Below are positions 1 through 17,450 of a stretch of DNA of 64,000 nucleotides, one piece after another (positions within the stretch are counted from its first letter, which is position 1; every line of letters begins with the position of its first letter). A model generated the notes under the pieces. The model made no database searches. It worked only from the letters and a program-made list of their open reading frames with translations, and had not been told where the DNA came from. Position numbers and translations under genes: made by a program. Source of the stretch: Euonymus europaeus (Eukaryota; Streptophyta; Magnoliopsida; Celastrales; Celastraceae); contig OY756960.1 in the NCBI GenBank assembly GCA_963580455.1, forward strand, positions 25,231,238 through 25,295,237, written 5' to 3'.

Positions 1-124
1 ACTTGAGTCAAAATTGAAAATTATTACTTCCGACAAGGTCTGTCTTTATGTACGATGATACCCTCGCAAACTTAACCCGAAAGATTGAATTGAGAATTAC
101 CTAAATTTTACCTTCAAGGAAATT

Positions 125-4484
<4,360 letters not shown>

Positions 4485-5064
4485 AACGTATTTAAGTTCA
4501 CTGTACTGTTGGCTTTCCTTTGAATCGCTGTGTCGTCCTCCTTGCTTTGTAGTTTGTATCTTCCTTTTTAGTAGCATTAAGCGAATAAACGTATATGTAC
4601 CGTACGATATGCCACCCACAAGTATTTCCATTTTGTGTGTAAATCAGAGTGCTAATGTGGATAATTTTTCCCTAAAACGTTTTCTTTTTTCAAACTTTCT
4701 ACCCCAATATTCCTACTTGCCTACAGTATATAGGGATCAGATTGTCAATGGCTTATATTATGATGCATTTCCTCAATCTCTTGGAACTTTGTTTGATTAC
4801 AGTGGGAACAAAATCCTCGAGCTTTCTGGGAACCAAAAACATGGACGCTTACCATATGGAGTTACCAGTTTATGTTTGATTATAGTGGACTTGCGTGTTA
4901 AACCGCTGCTTAAGCCAGGGATGACTCATAATAGGAGGTGGTGGAAGATCTAATAGCAGGGAGAAGCTCCTTCAGAGCAGCCATTACGAATAAGCAGCCT
5001 CGCGAGAGGAAGAAAGATTTCGACCGCGCAATACTATAGTGCTTTAAATAGGACTGATGTGGAC

Positions 5065-5147
5065 TGGGCTTGATAAATGGACAGAGGCTCTCCTCTCCTC
5101 TGATGAGATGGGCTAGATTGATTCATCCATATATGGGCCTTAGCCCA
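5065..5147 (+). promoter_or_regulatory. Cluster of TGGGCY (site II) boxes upstream of STT3A
   Basis: Four boxes are visible: TGGGCT at 5065 and 5109, TGGGCC at 5134, and the inverse AGCCCA at 5142. Such TCP-bound site II boxes are common in promoters of constitutively expressed plant genes, which fits a housekeeping oligosaccharyltransferase subunit about 400 bp downstream. The function here is inferred. Confidence 0.45.
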
Positions 5148-5462
5148 TGTCAAGTCCAGAACCACTTTTGACGACGTATCATAGCGTGTCTGATACGCCC
5201 ATGTGGCGATCCATCGGAGCTTGGCCGATCACAACAACGTCCGTCGTATATGCCATTTTGTACCCGCTACCTGTTGAAGAAAGAGGACATTGTCGTCATT
5301 CAACAGCAAGTCAGACATAGTTCCGTCATCTCATTGGCCGGGAATTGTTTCATCGTTTGTCTTAGACGAGCTCTCTTCTGCAACTACAAGGTCTCTCTTT
5401 ACTTTGGTCTACCCTGAAGAAGACCAGCCAACACCCTCTACATTTGGTGACAGAATCTAAGA

Positions 5463-5514
5463 ACTTCATCTCTCTGAAATTTGAGCTCACTTCATCTCTC
5501 TGAAATTTGAGCTC
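5463..5514 (+). repeat. Perfect 26-bp tandem duplication in the STT3A leader
   Basis: Two identical 26-bp copies (5463-5488 and 5489-5514) end 13 bp before the STT3A start codon. Each copy contains CATCTCTCTGAAATTTGAG. The duplication contains no ATG, so it lengthens the leader without adding an upstream start. Confidence 0.9.
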
Positions 5515-5527
5515 ACTTCGGCCGTCA

Positions 5528-8500
5528 ATGGCGGCCCCTGACACCGCCAAGGGAACGGCCCTGCGGTATGCCTTCGGGAACGTTCTCTCGTTCTTCATTC
5601 TTCTCCTGATCGGAGTCCTCGCCTTCTCGATCCGTCTGTTCTCCGTAAGATTGTCCAGATTTCTAGATCCGATTCATCTAATATTTCTTGTTTGCCTCCT
5701 CCTTGAACTCGATTGTGCATTCGGTTCAAGTACTTCTGTTTCGATAATGGAAAAGGAATTCAAATGAAATTATGAGCATGATATTCCTGATTTCTTCTTT
5801 ACTTTTTCCGAGAACCATTTTGTAGGAATTGAGAGTTCATTGTGTGTATTGTGGTACGTGCAGCCTCATTGGTGTGTTTTTGATTCGCAGGTTATTAAGT
5901 ACGAGAGTGTCATTCACGAATTTGATCCTTATTTCAATTACAGAGTCACTCAGGTTTCGCTTCTCGCCTCTTGTTGGCGCTTGCTGTTTGAAATGAACGA
6001 ATCACACTATTATTATTATTATTTTTACAAAAACTGTAATGCTGTATAACCGTTGTGTTTGTGGGTTTCAGTTCCTGACAAAAAATGGAATATATGACTT
6101 TTGGAATTGGTTTGACGATCGTACCTGGTAATTAAAATTTTATTTGGTTGGTGAAAGTTCCCATGGTATAATTCTTGTTTACTGGTGGTAATATGGACTT
6201 ACAAACTCAAACCCTTTTTTATTATGTTTAAGGTATCCCCTTGGTCGTGTGATTGGAGGGACTGTTTATCCTGGGTTGACATTGACAGCAGGCACCATAT
6301 GGTGGTGGGTATTTGAGAACCAGGGAAAAGAAAATTTAGCCATCAATTTGTTAACTTTTGTTCTTCCACGTGCATGTATTTTCACAGTTTCTTTTGTGTG
6401 GTCTCCACATGTAAGAACATTTGAATTTGTTGAGTCATACTTTCCCAGTTTATTTGAGTGTTCTTTGATGTCAGGTTGCTGAACTCTTTAAATATCCCGC
6501 TTTCTGTGGAGACCGTTTGTGTGTTCACTGCTCCGATTTTTTCGGCTTTTGCTTCCTGGGCAACTTACCTTTTGACTAAGGTTTGTCTCTTTGGTGTCCA
6601 TTTTTTTTAATATTTAGATTATTGACCTTAGGCTTGCTAGTTAATGATGTTTGGTATGCTTCTTTGGCAGGAAATGATGGGCGATGGTGCTGGACTGACA
6701 GCAGCGGCTCTTTTGGCCATGGTAAATTGTACAGGTTATTCAGAGTGTTTGATGGTTCCTCTTTCGTTTAGCCTGAAATAGTGAAATGTGATCAAGACTT
6801 ATAAAAGTTTACTATCACTCGTGTTCTTGTGATTTTGTTTTGGTAAAAGTGAACTGATGTTCTATTTTTTCTGTATGGTCAATGTACTGGATTCTCTTTT
6901 ATTATTATGGGTGGCTGTGTGCCTTAAATGCATGCTAACTTCCGTTGAACTTAAGCTACACTTATTCTTTTGAAACTTCCATTCTTTTGGAAAATATAGC
7001 TGGAGAAAAGGAACTATCTTTGGTGCCATTGAGTCTTCATTCAGATATATTCTAGATAATTTGTTTAAATGACTTAAGATTTTACTTTCCATGTCATTTA
7101 AATTAGAAATGATGGTTTAATTATCTTTGTAATTCTTGGGTTGCACACTGCTCTACAATATGTTTCTTTTTTATTCAGGAAAAAAGAACCATTTTCATTT
7201 GGCAGATGATATGAATTTTACTAGAGCGGATTAAAAGATCTAAGGATGTCAAAAACAAAGTCAAACTTTACTGAGTTTTTGTAGGTTTATATAATTATGA
7301 TGGCTTATTGGTGACAGAGCAAATATCCTCTGGTCAAGTGTGTGGACTTCGCTTATGGACTATTTTATTTAGGGAAGCCAGTAGAATGCTTTTAGGTGAA
7401 GATGGTTGATTCCTATGGCGGCTCTTCGTAATCTGGGTCATTTTTGTGTTTGTTTGCATACGACCATTCTCTAGGTAAAATTTAAAGAAACTTTTATATG
7501 GGGGATGAGCAATTGATTTGTAAATAGTGCATCAGGCAAATACATCTATATGGTATTCAACTTCTCCATCAGCCTTGTTTAAAGTTTATAGGTACTTCTG
7601 TTGAGAATCTGATGGAAATCATTTTTTCAATCTATTGCCTCGTAGAATGCAATATGTCTAGTTTGGTTGTTGTGTTTTTAAGGGATGGACTCTAAAGCTT
7701 GGTGCACAATTTAGATGTTGAGGTGACAGTATTTAACAAGAGTTGTGTTGCACGGAATACCCTGCAATTATGTCCCAATCCGTTTCCCTTCTTTTATGTA
7801 CTAATATGTCAATCAGAGAAAGTTGTTTCTCATCCACGTTCTTGCAGGTTCCATCATACATATCGCGATCCGTGGCGGGCAGCTATGACAATGAAGCAGT
7901 GGCTATATTTGCTTTAATCTTCACTTTCTATCTTTATATAAAGGTTAGATTTTTTTGGTAGTTTTGTGTTAGTTTCTGGGAAAAGTTGATTTATGAAATG
8001 AACTAATAGTAGTTCACTGTTCGTCAGTTATATTACTCGTGTCGGTTTCTCACTTGTTTTTTGTTTTTCATGATTACATATTTTCTTGATCATTATCTGA
8101 TTTGAATTCTTTTTTGTTCTTATGGAAGACGCTGAATACAGGATCCCTCTTCTATGCCACTTTAAATGCCATAGCATACTTTTACATGGTAAGCTTTATG
8201 CATTGGTGTGTTTTGGGGTTTCACTATAACACTCCGTTATGCTCGTGTTTATTGGCAAACTTTTTCCAGGTTTGTTCATGGGGAGGCTACACCTTTATAA
8301 TCAATCTGATTCCAATGCATGTGCTTCTGTGCATTGTAACTGGCCGCTACTCTTCCCGACTGTACATTGCTTATGCTCCTCTTGTAAGTATTTGCATTTC
8401 TTATGAAATTTCATCCCTAGCCAGAAGTGTGGCATTTGTTTTGGGGCCATAGAAAAAGGGCACGGCCCATAGGTTTTCTTTTTGGTAAGCTGTCACATGA

Positions 8501-11500
8501 CAGTGCTTTGGAAGAAACCATTTCAAAGGTTTACTTGTCAGTTATGTGAATGAAAATTGTATCATTTGCTAATCAAGTACGAACTTTGGGAGCAAAATAC
8601 ATTAAAATGTTGTTTGTCGAGGATTTTTTTTTCTTCCAGTCTTATGGTTGAAAGGAGTGTGTCCTTCCCTTGAACATTCAGCAACGCATAATGTTGACCA
8701 AGTTGAAAGAGCTCTGGGATAGAGTTAACAAGGTAAAATGGTGTAGCTTGGCCTCTTAAATTGTTCATGTAAGTTAAATTATTAGTGGGCATGTCATTAA
8801 GAGATTGAGAACTATTATATATCTGTGTAGGAGATAAACGGATGCTTCCTTTTGAGATCCCTCTAGAAGTTTGAAGATTGCTAATTCGTAACTTGCAATA
8901 AGGAAATTATAGCTGGCTCTTTACGAGTGAATTTTAATAAGAAGGAATTATCAATTAACAATGCTAAGTAATTCTTTGTTTTGCTTTGCCCCACATTCTG
9001 TAACCTTATCATAAAATAAACAAATTTAACTATTTCTCATATATTTCAAGATATATCTTTGAAATAATTGTTTTTAGCCCACAAATTGTACATCTTGGTC
9101 TTTGTTAATATTGTGTGTTTTATAATGCAGGTTGTCTTGGGGACCTTGTTAGCTGCACTGGTGCCTGTTGTTGGGTTCAATGCAGTCTTGACATCAGAAC
9201 ACTTTGCATCATTTTTGGTGAGTTTTTTTTTTCCTGCTCACATTTGGCTTTGTTTTTTTGTTGTTGTTTTCTTGATTATTGTTATTATTATTCTTTGCCC
9301 TCTGCACTTTTTTGATTTGCTTTTTGTCCCTTTGTTTATCTTGTGCCTGTTTTTGATATGGGAATTTCCCATGATAAATGAAAACGTAAGAAAAATGTTG
9401 ACAAGTCTTCCTGGACAGTTAGACAATACCAACTCTTTCCATTTTATTCTGTGCCACTTCATAGTTGTAGATGCTTAAAAATGTTTGAAGAATGATTTTT
9501 AATGTAACCGACATTTTTCATTGGAATACCCTTGGGACATGCTGAAAGTTTGGAATACTATGTGAGGAAGCTTGAATGTAGAAAGTGTTTCAAAATATTT
9601 TGGAACCAGATAACAGCATGATATCAACAAAACCTTCTGTTTGCCAAAAGGCGATGTTTCTCCACTTTTGTTATTATTTTTTTCTTTTTTATTTCTTTAA
9701 CATCTTCCTGTGTTGCTATTTTTTTCTTCAGGTTTTCATCATCATCCATGTAGTAGCTCTTGCATACTATATCAAAGGAATTCTTTCTCAAAAAATGTTC
9801 AAAGTAGCTGTTACGCTTGTTGTATCTGTTGGCCTGTAAGCTTCCATCTTCATTTCGTTCCTTAATATGTTAGAATCTATTTTATAACCAGTAAATGAGA
9901 TCAAATATTTAGGTAACTTATTCCATGCAAAACAACATTTAGGTCACTTATAGTTTTTCCAAATGGTAGAATTAGAATGGACTGGATCACTTAAATTTGT
10001 GCATGTGTACAAATAATTATGTGGAATGCAAATCTTACCTTTGTTGTTTTGCTTGAATTCTTCTTCAGGGTGGTGTGTTGTGCTGTGGTGGCAGTTCTGA
10101 TAGCATTGGTAGCCTCCAGCCCAACAAAGGGATGGAGTGGACGAAGTTTGAGTCTGCTTGATCCGTAAGTATAACTAAGACTTACAAGTCAAGTTCGTCT
10201 GATATGCTCACTTAGTTTTCACAATGAATTGGTGTTGTGGTTGGTAGATATTATATATTGGCTGACCAGACTTCTTGGAGATGCTGGATCAATTCCCAAA
10301 CCCCCAAACCACACCCCAAACTTTACCTGTTTGACCTGTCCATCAGAAACAGAGATAAATTAGTCCATATCATCCCATACCTTTTATTATATGCTTCTCT
10401 TGTGTTTTTTATTGCTTTGTTTCTGCTGCATTCTGACAGAACTTACGCAAGCAAGTACATTCCAATTATAGCTAGCGTTAGCGAACATCAACCCCCAACT
10501 TGGCCATCTTACTTCATGGACATTAATGTTTTGGCATTCTTGGTTCCAGCTGGCATTATTGTGAGTTACTATTTTTCTGCTTAGCGTTTCTTTCCTTTAA
10601 AAAGTTTTTTCTTGTAATTTGCATTAATGTTTTCCTGTTTTGGCAGGCATGCTTTTTGCCTCTGTCTGATGCAAGCTCCTTTGCGGTGCTTTATATTGTG
10701 ACATCTGTATATTTCTCGGGTGTCATGGTAAGTATATTATTGGGATTGCTCCTTCCAATTAAGATTCTTGTTTCTGCATCTCATAAGTTGAGGCTTTCCT
10801 TTTTGTGTGCTGTTACAGGTGCGCCTTATGCTTGTACTTGCTCCAGCAGCTTGTATCATGTCTGGGATTGCCCTGTCTCAAGCTTTTGATGTTTTAACAC
10901 GATCAATCAAGTTTCAGCTGCCTACACTATTGGGGAACTCACAAGTTGATGTAAGCTTGTTTCTTTCACTTTATACCTCTGGTTTTACATTATTTTAACG
11001 CTTAATGAGGAGCTTGAAGACTGAAATTTATTTTATATTTTGACCGTTAAGGCAGGGGATAATAGTTCTGGTAGTATTGTAGTCCAAAATGATGCAGCAA
11101 GGATTGATAAAAGTGAAGATAAACTGAGGGAGCGACCATCGAAGAAGAACAGGAAGAAAGAAAAGGAAAATGTAGAAATGGCATATCTTAAACCTAAGAA
11201 GGAAAAGAGGCTTTTGGTTTTACCTCTGGTGGCATCTGCTATTGCTATTTTCTTACTTGTGATGCTTGGTGCCTTCTATGTGGTATTTTCCCTTTCCCTG
11301 TATTTCGAAGTTTTCAAGAGCATGTCATATTCTTGCCCTGGCTTCTGCCACTTCTGTGAGCACATCCAACATATCATAATTGATTACTGAGACATTGCTT
11401 GAAATTATCTTAAGTTCCAGGAAAACTTTTACGGAACTATGGGCCCATCCAGCATTTAGTTACCACTTTTATGTTCCTCTCTTAAAATTTTAATCAGGGT

Positions 11501-14500
11501 CATGTTTTCCTTGCCAACAGAAATGCTATTTTAGCATCCAGAAACATAGAAGAAGAAGCATACCATTTTGTTGATTATCCTAACTTTGCAGAATCTGACA
11601 ACCTCAGGCAGATTTATCGTACCCAACTGTGAGAACAGTTGTATTCAAAATGGTATCTGCTCGTATATACAGATACCGTGTGGTTCACATGAAATCACTG
11701 TTGTAGTTGGGTTGGGGACTTGGGAGAGAAGACTGTTTTGGTTTTGTGAAGCAGTTGCATACAGTTTGCTACAATTTTAAAGATGTTTCATGATACTTGA
11801 GGAAAAACAATATATATTTTCAAAGGCATCCTCTGAACATGCTTCCCATCCTGAAAGATAAATTTCTTGATGACAATGATTTCAAACTGTGGGATAGATT
11901 TTTTTTATTAGTTGTGGAAATTATTTATAATTCCTTAAACTTGCTGGGAAGATTATAGTAGGGATTGCAAAACCCATTTTTCTGGCTCTTCATTTATCAT
12001 CATTCTTATTCAATACCTGTTATCCTCTAGAGTTTTCCATGAGTTTATGAATACAAGAATGAAGCCGAATCACTAAATCGGCTAATTGTTCAACCAGGAA
12101 AGTTCCATTGGGAGGATACCAATCGCATTGGACTCAATGAATGTCTTATTATACCATTTCTTGCACCTGTGGCATTTTGGCATTTGAAAGCTTCTTGTTC
12201 TACCATTTGTTTACAACAGTATTTCTTTAAGTAAATTGTACTCATTTGTATGTGCTTTACTCAATGAAAATGCCAAAAGCGTTTCATGTGGTTCATACTT
12301 CATACTGAGTTTATTCCTATCCTGTTGAATTACTTTGAAGTTCAAGACCCTTGGATGCTAATGTGCATTACCAACTCTAGAATTTTGAACGTCTACTGAT
12401 TCTCTGTTGGGAATTAGAGCAAAAGTTGAGTTGATGCTGATATTTCTTTCCCTTTATTTAACCATGGGGTAAATTTTTGTCTTTTCATGTCGGCCTATAC
12501 TGTTCAACCATTTATTTATCTTCTGATCAAAAGAGTCTTTTGGCAATCATAAGTGAACTTTATTCTTGTAGGTTCATTGTGTCTGGGCAGCTGCTGAGGC
12601 TTATTCGGCTCCTTCTATTGTCTTAACATCTCATTCACCTGATGGTGGTTTACATGTTTTCGATGATTTTAGAGAGGCATATGCCTGGTTGAGCCATAAT
12701 ACTGGGGTTGACGACAAAGTAAGTTTTCCCCAGAGTTTTCCCTTTCCCTTTTGTTGCTGTATTAGCCTTTTTCAACTATGTATCAGCTTTTTCATAGGAC
12801 CGTGGTTGTATGCAATTCTGTTAAATCCGTTCAAGAGTTTATTGTTATGATTGAATTTATTTCTATTCAAAGTTTTGTAATTATTATGCTATTCTTACAT
12901 TATCTGGATTATATACTTGTTCAGTGTCACTTTTCTATTTAGAAAGAAGTCGGTCTTCGATGTCAGAGCCCAAAATATTGCCCACCTTTGTTGTCATTTG
13001 CAATTTTTATTGTGGGCCTACTCTTTGTCTGAAATAATGGCAGGATATTATCAGGTGTCATAGCCAGTAACTTGTATCAATTTTTCATGTTATGTGTGTA
13101 TTAGATATGTATCACGTATCTGTACATCGTCCGTCCAGGCATGACATAAGGGAAACAAGAATATTGTAAACTGTATTCACACAATATATCAATAGAACCT
13201 GTGGCACTGTGTTCTCTTTAGCACGAATGGAGGTTATTCTAACTGGTGATATGTGTATTGATCGTCTTTCCTCTGGAATGATAAGTTGATGGGTTTTGTA
13301 GTTCATCTGTGTTCTTTTTGTTATCTCAATTTGATTAAAAATCCATTACCAATTTATATACAATGAAAGTAATCTTTTTTTGTTGAAATTCATTTTCAGG
13401 TTGCATCATGGTGGGACTATGGTTATCAAACAACTGCTATGGCTAACCGCACTGTCATTGTTGACAACAACACCTGGAATAACACACATATTGCTACTGT
13501 TGGTACAGCAATGTCTTCTCCAGAAAAGGCAGCCTGGGAAATCTTTAATTCGTTGGACGTGAAATATGTTCTAGTGGTCTTTGGAGGTTTACTTCCTTTA
13601 GTTAACCTGAGAAATTTTACTTTCAATAAATGTTTTTCCCCCCTTCTAATGGATTAGTTTACTTATTAGGTCTGGTTGGCTACCCCAGTGATGATGTTAA
13701 TAAGTTCCTGTGGATGGTTCGTATAGGAGGGGGTGTCTTTCCCCATATCAAGGAACCTGATTACCTTGTAAGTTTGTGGTAGTATATTTGCGGTCTAACT
13801 AATTTATATGTTAAATAATGTTTCCATTCTTGAACTGTTCTATAACTTGCCCTCATGTGACATGTCTGAAGAGAGATGGTCAGTATCGCATTGATTCTGA
13901 GGCCACGCCAACCATGTTAAACTGTCTCATGTACAAACTTTCATATTTCAGGTTTGGTTTCACCATTAACTTGTTACTCTTATTCGTGGGCATCTGTTAG
14001 CATGGTTGACTGATCATTTATATTTTTGATACAGATTTGTGGAAACTGATGGGAGAGGCTTCGACAAAGTGAGGCAGACAGAAATCGGGAAGAAATATTT
14101 CAAGCTTACCCATTTCGAAGAGGTTTGATGATCATAATTTTCATTTTCAAAAACTGCAATGTGAGGTTATGTTTAGATTTGGAGAGCACTTCATCCTTTC
14201 ACTTTCAGTCTATTTTAAAAGAAAAGAAAGAGTTCAGATCGTGAAATGTAATTATCCAAATTGCTACCATTCATAGTAAAGGAAAATGGTAAAAATGTCC
14301 TCCCCAAATGAACCATAAGATCTATTTCTTTTTCAATTTTATGTGACTTCATAATTGCAGGTGGCCGTTGAAAAATGGCGACCTGCAAAGGTTGTGCAGT
14401 GTCCACCAAGTGAAGTGGTATATCTGAGCCTTTGGAATATGCAGTAGTTTTATGATTCTTCGTAAATTTGTTCTTATTGGTGACTGGAGAGCATTGATGC

Positions 14501-14903
14501 ACCTTTCAATACTCTAATATTGGCCGAGATTACTTACTAGTATTGTGCTTAAGCAAAAACCTTGCGTCCATGTTATTTTGAGAGAATAATATGGACATGA
14601 TGTTGTTTTCCTTTGTATATTTTCTAGTGTGGTTAATCTGATATGATTTTCTTGCCTGTCAATTTAGGTGTTTACAACTCACCATTGGATGGTTCGAATA
14701 TACAAATTGAAACCTCCTAAGAACAGAATTAGGGGGAAAACAAAAAAATCGAAATCGGTAATTGTAAATTTCCCTCCATATTCATCAAGATATTGTGGCT
14801 TCCATTTACAACCAACCCATCATCTGCTTAACGAATCTTACTCGTTTCACAGCTGAAAGCAACCTCAAGAAGTGGTACAAGAAAGATTAACCCTTGGCGC
14901 TAG
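5528..14903 (+). CDS. STT3A: STT3A, catalytic subunit of the ER oligosaccharyltransferase (775 aa, 23 exons)
   Basis: Transfers the dolichol-linked oligosaccharide to Asn in N-X-S/T sequons in the ER lumen. Exons: 5528-5644, 5891-5953, 6072-6127, 6233-6304, 6475-6580, 6671-6721, 7848-7943, 8129-8188, 8270-8383, 9131-9217, 9732-9835, 10069-10164, 10440-10560, 10647-10727, 10819-10950, 11052-11282, 12572-12718, 13400-13586, 13670-13767, 13872-13951, 14035-14122, 14668-14757, 14853-14903. Catalytic features present are EFDPYF (Asp51), the DNE motif at 169-171, the SVSE loop at 353-356 and WWDYGY at 582-587. A multi-span hydrophobic N-terminal half precedes the lumenal domain, and a basic tail ends in NPWR. 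A lysine-rich stretch in exon 16 is the variable linker. Length and sequence match Arabidopsis STT3A more closely than STT3B. The acceptor of exon 16 (TTAAG) was chosen by frame. Confidence 0.96.
14361..14417 (+). other. Possible in-frame cassette exon inside STT3A intron 21
   Basis: A 57-bp open stretch sits inside the intron between 14122 and 14668. It has a pyrimidine-rich tract and GCAG acceptor before it and a GTATAT donor after it. It is in phase 0 with both flanking exons, so inclusion would add 19 residues ([10 protein letters not shown] and so on) between HFEE and VFTTHH without a stop. No STT3 protein I remember has this insert, so it may be chance. Confidence 0.3.
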
Positions 14904-15793
14904 AAAACATCGAGAGTGATATTTAAGGTTAGTTTCTGTAATTTCATATGATTGCAAGCAACCTTTAGAGAGTGGCCCGGTTATCATTTTCATTTAGAGG
15001 AATGCAGGTGATGATACAGAAGATTTTATAGTTTCATTCCCTGATCATGTAATTTGCCCGACGCTATAATGTTACAACACTGCAATTTTGGAAAGAAATT
15101 ACTGATTTGTTTTGAATTGGTTTTTCCTGATCATTACGAGGCACTATGGCGACTGTACTTTGATTTAGTACTTCTTGGGGTTGACTTTTAGGGTTGCATT
15201 ATGGTTCCTTGGTAATCCTGCAGTACCATCTTATGGTATTTTACTTGGGTTCTTATGGCGAATCCTAGCAGATTGGATCTTTTGTGATTTTTTTTTGTTG
15301 TTGAATTTTGCTCGTTGGCTGCTAACAATCGTTTTGGAGGATTGGGGAAAGCGTTAAATTGATGAATTTAGTCAAGTATATGGAGGTGGAGCTGCGAATG
15401 CGTATGTTTAGCTGTTAATAGACCAAGAGAGTTAGACCTGCCTGTAAAACGTGCAAGGTTAAAAATCAGTTCATTACGGGCAGTCTAAACGAGAGAGTGA
15501 AAATGTCTTTACTGTTTGTTTCATCGACGACAAGGAGTGCTCGATTGGAGTTTTCCTGGATTGATGGCCTTTAGAGCTCTGGTCTTTTGGAATTTATTAT
15601 ATCAAATTTATGTGATTTGAATTGTTCTTGGGTTACACTTACACCCTTGATGCCGTTAATAAGTTCTCTCTGTTAAAAAAAAACATTAATATTGTGGAGC
15701 CGATTCATTTTTCGAAATATATATGGAGTGCTTGGGCTAAAAATCATATAACATATAGGCCGAAGTAAAGTACCATTATCAAGAGCCTAATGT
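14904..15793. other. STT3A 3' flank, no gene seen
   Basis: This is AT-rich sequence with short open frames of no recognisable content. The STT3A 3' UTR probably covers the first few hundred bases. Confidence 0.5.
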
Positions 15794-15801
15794 AAAAAAT
15801 G

Positions 15802-16840
15802 CAGGGTTTTAAAAATCGTTCGAGGCGCACGCCTTGAGGCGCACCTTGAACTGAGGCGGAGCTCCGCCGATCCCAGGCGTACGCCTGGGAGAGTTCCATT
15901 AGAGGCTTACGCCTCTCATGACTGAGGCGTCCGCCTCAGGCATGGAGGTTCTGAGGCGGACGAGGCGTGCGACATGAAATCTGGGCTTTTTTTGGGCTTT
16001 CTTGCTCTGAAATTGAAAACCCAGCAAGTCAGCTCCACCTCACTGGTCTTTCGCAAGTCGCGACATCATGTTGCTCGCCCTGCCTTAGTTCGGCGACATC
16101 GCAGCTCTCCATAATGGCGATCTCCAGGTATTTCGTCTCTCTCTCTCTCTCTCACTCTTCTGCTTCTCAGTTCCTCTCTCTCTCTCACTCTTCTGCTTCT
16201 CAGTTCCTCTCTCTCTCACTCTTCTGCTTCTCAGTTCCTCTCTCTCTCTTATGCTCACTTTTCTTCTGCTTCTCAATTTGTCTCTCTTCTTTTCAGTTGT
16301 CTCTCTCTCACTTGGTCCCTGCTTCTGGAAATTCATCCCTGGCTCTGGAAAATCGCCCCTGCTTCTAGAAATCCTCTGCTTAGTTAATTACTTAATTGAT
16401 CTCATGTTTAGTTATTTACCCATGTATATATCTATTTCTATTATCTTTATATGCTCCTCCATGGCACAGTGGCACAATGACACTGCACTAGTTTTGTATT
16501 GTTTACTTGTTTTTATTTTTTTTTCGTTAATTTTTGTAAAACTAAATAACCGATGAGTGATTACTGATTACTATTAGTCTATCTGTAATTTGTCTATATA
16601 TATAGTCACCAGCAACTCAGCAAGGCAGCAATCAACTTTTAAACTTTTAGACTTTTGATGCTTTAATATCTTTTGAATTGATGAATGATGATATTCATAT
16701 TATTTAGAGTCATACACTTGAAGTGTTTAATTATTTTGTTGATTTACTTTGAGGCTTACGCCTCGATACGCCTTGAGGCTTACGCCTCGCCTCATATAAG
16801 GTAAGCGCCTCAGTTCCTAAAAACGATTTTTAAAACCTTG
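15802..16840. mobile_element. Non-autonomous hAT-type DNA transposon (1,039 bp) with 8-bp TSD
   Basis: Imperfect terminal inverted repeats begin CAGGGTTTTAAAAATCG on the left and, read inward on the other strand, CAAGGTTTTAAAAATCG on the right. They are flanked by a perfect 8-bp duplication, AAAAAATG, at 15794-15801 and 16841-16848. An 8-bp TSD with CA-RGG ends is the hAT signature. The subterminal zones are crowded with short palindromes built on GAGGC and GCCTC (for example GAGGCTTACGCCTC). No transposase frame is present, so movement would need a relative elsewhere. The interior holds a CT-rich minisatellite. Confidence 0.88.
16136..16250. repeat. CT-rich minisatellite inside the hAT element
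   Basis: About three and a half tandem copies of a 31-38 bp unit consist of a (CT)n run followed by ACTCTTCTGCTTCTCAGTTC. The copies differ mainly in CT run length. The serine/leucine-rich and Arg/Glu-rich frames across it come from the repeat and are not genes. Confidence 0.85.
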
Positions 16841-16848
16841 AAAAAATG

Positions 16849-17450
16849 AATATGATATTACTTGCCTTCTCCTAGTGCTCAGCCAAACATTGTCCAAAGC
16901 TAGCCACCCCCTCATTCCTGCTCATGCTGCAAAATGATCTACACAAAAGGGTTAAAATAACCATCTTAACTAAGTTTAGTTCTGTTAAAGAATAATACTC
17001 AGCTTTTGCATTCCCTAGAAAGAATGTACTCAGACAGGCGCACCTCACTCACTGCACTAATTAAATACTACATATCAGTTCCCAGACTACATGTCTAAAA
17101 CACACTCAATTGCTATATGTTGATAACTCAATCCTACACTGCCAGTTTCCATATTGAGAAGTATATACACAAATAGGATCAAAAAGATAGTATAAAGAAG
17201 GCTGAAGATACTCATCATAGTCGTCCGCAACACTTCTTGTGGAGAGGTGTTATTAGTGCCCTATGGCAAGATGCTTTCCCTGCCAGTATAGTTAACTATA
17301 CAGTTATCACCAATAGTCCCAACAGGAGCATTCCTCTGAAAAAGGACCAACCATAAGAAGTTGCAGGAGCTATTGATGTCTCAATGATAAATAATAAATG
17401 CTGGTAAGTTGAAAGGAGCGCCCCTGCAGTGTTTTTCCCATTGGAATAAG
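16849..17450. other. Gap between hAT element and UNC-13-like gene
   Basis: No gene was seen. The right part is likely the 3' UTR of the minus-strand UNC-13-like gene that stops at 17451. Confidence 0.5.

Larger units (their letters stand above)
4485..5527. other. NADP-ME to STT3A intergenic region
   Basis: This stretch holds the malic-enzyme 3' UTR and the STT3A promoter and leader. Open frames here have no recognisable protein and carry AT-rich intergenic composition. The only structured parts are a cluster of TGGGCY boxes and a tandem repeat in the leader, both listed separately. Confidence 0.6.

Noticed and set aside
11568..11780. Short frame in STT3A intron 16
   Set aside because: Not flanked by usable splice sites in phase, and the flanking exons join perfectly without it.
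16085..16336. Arg/Glu-rich minus-strand frame
   Set aside because: Produced by the CT minisatellite in the hAT element.
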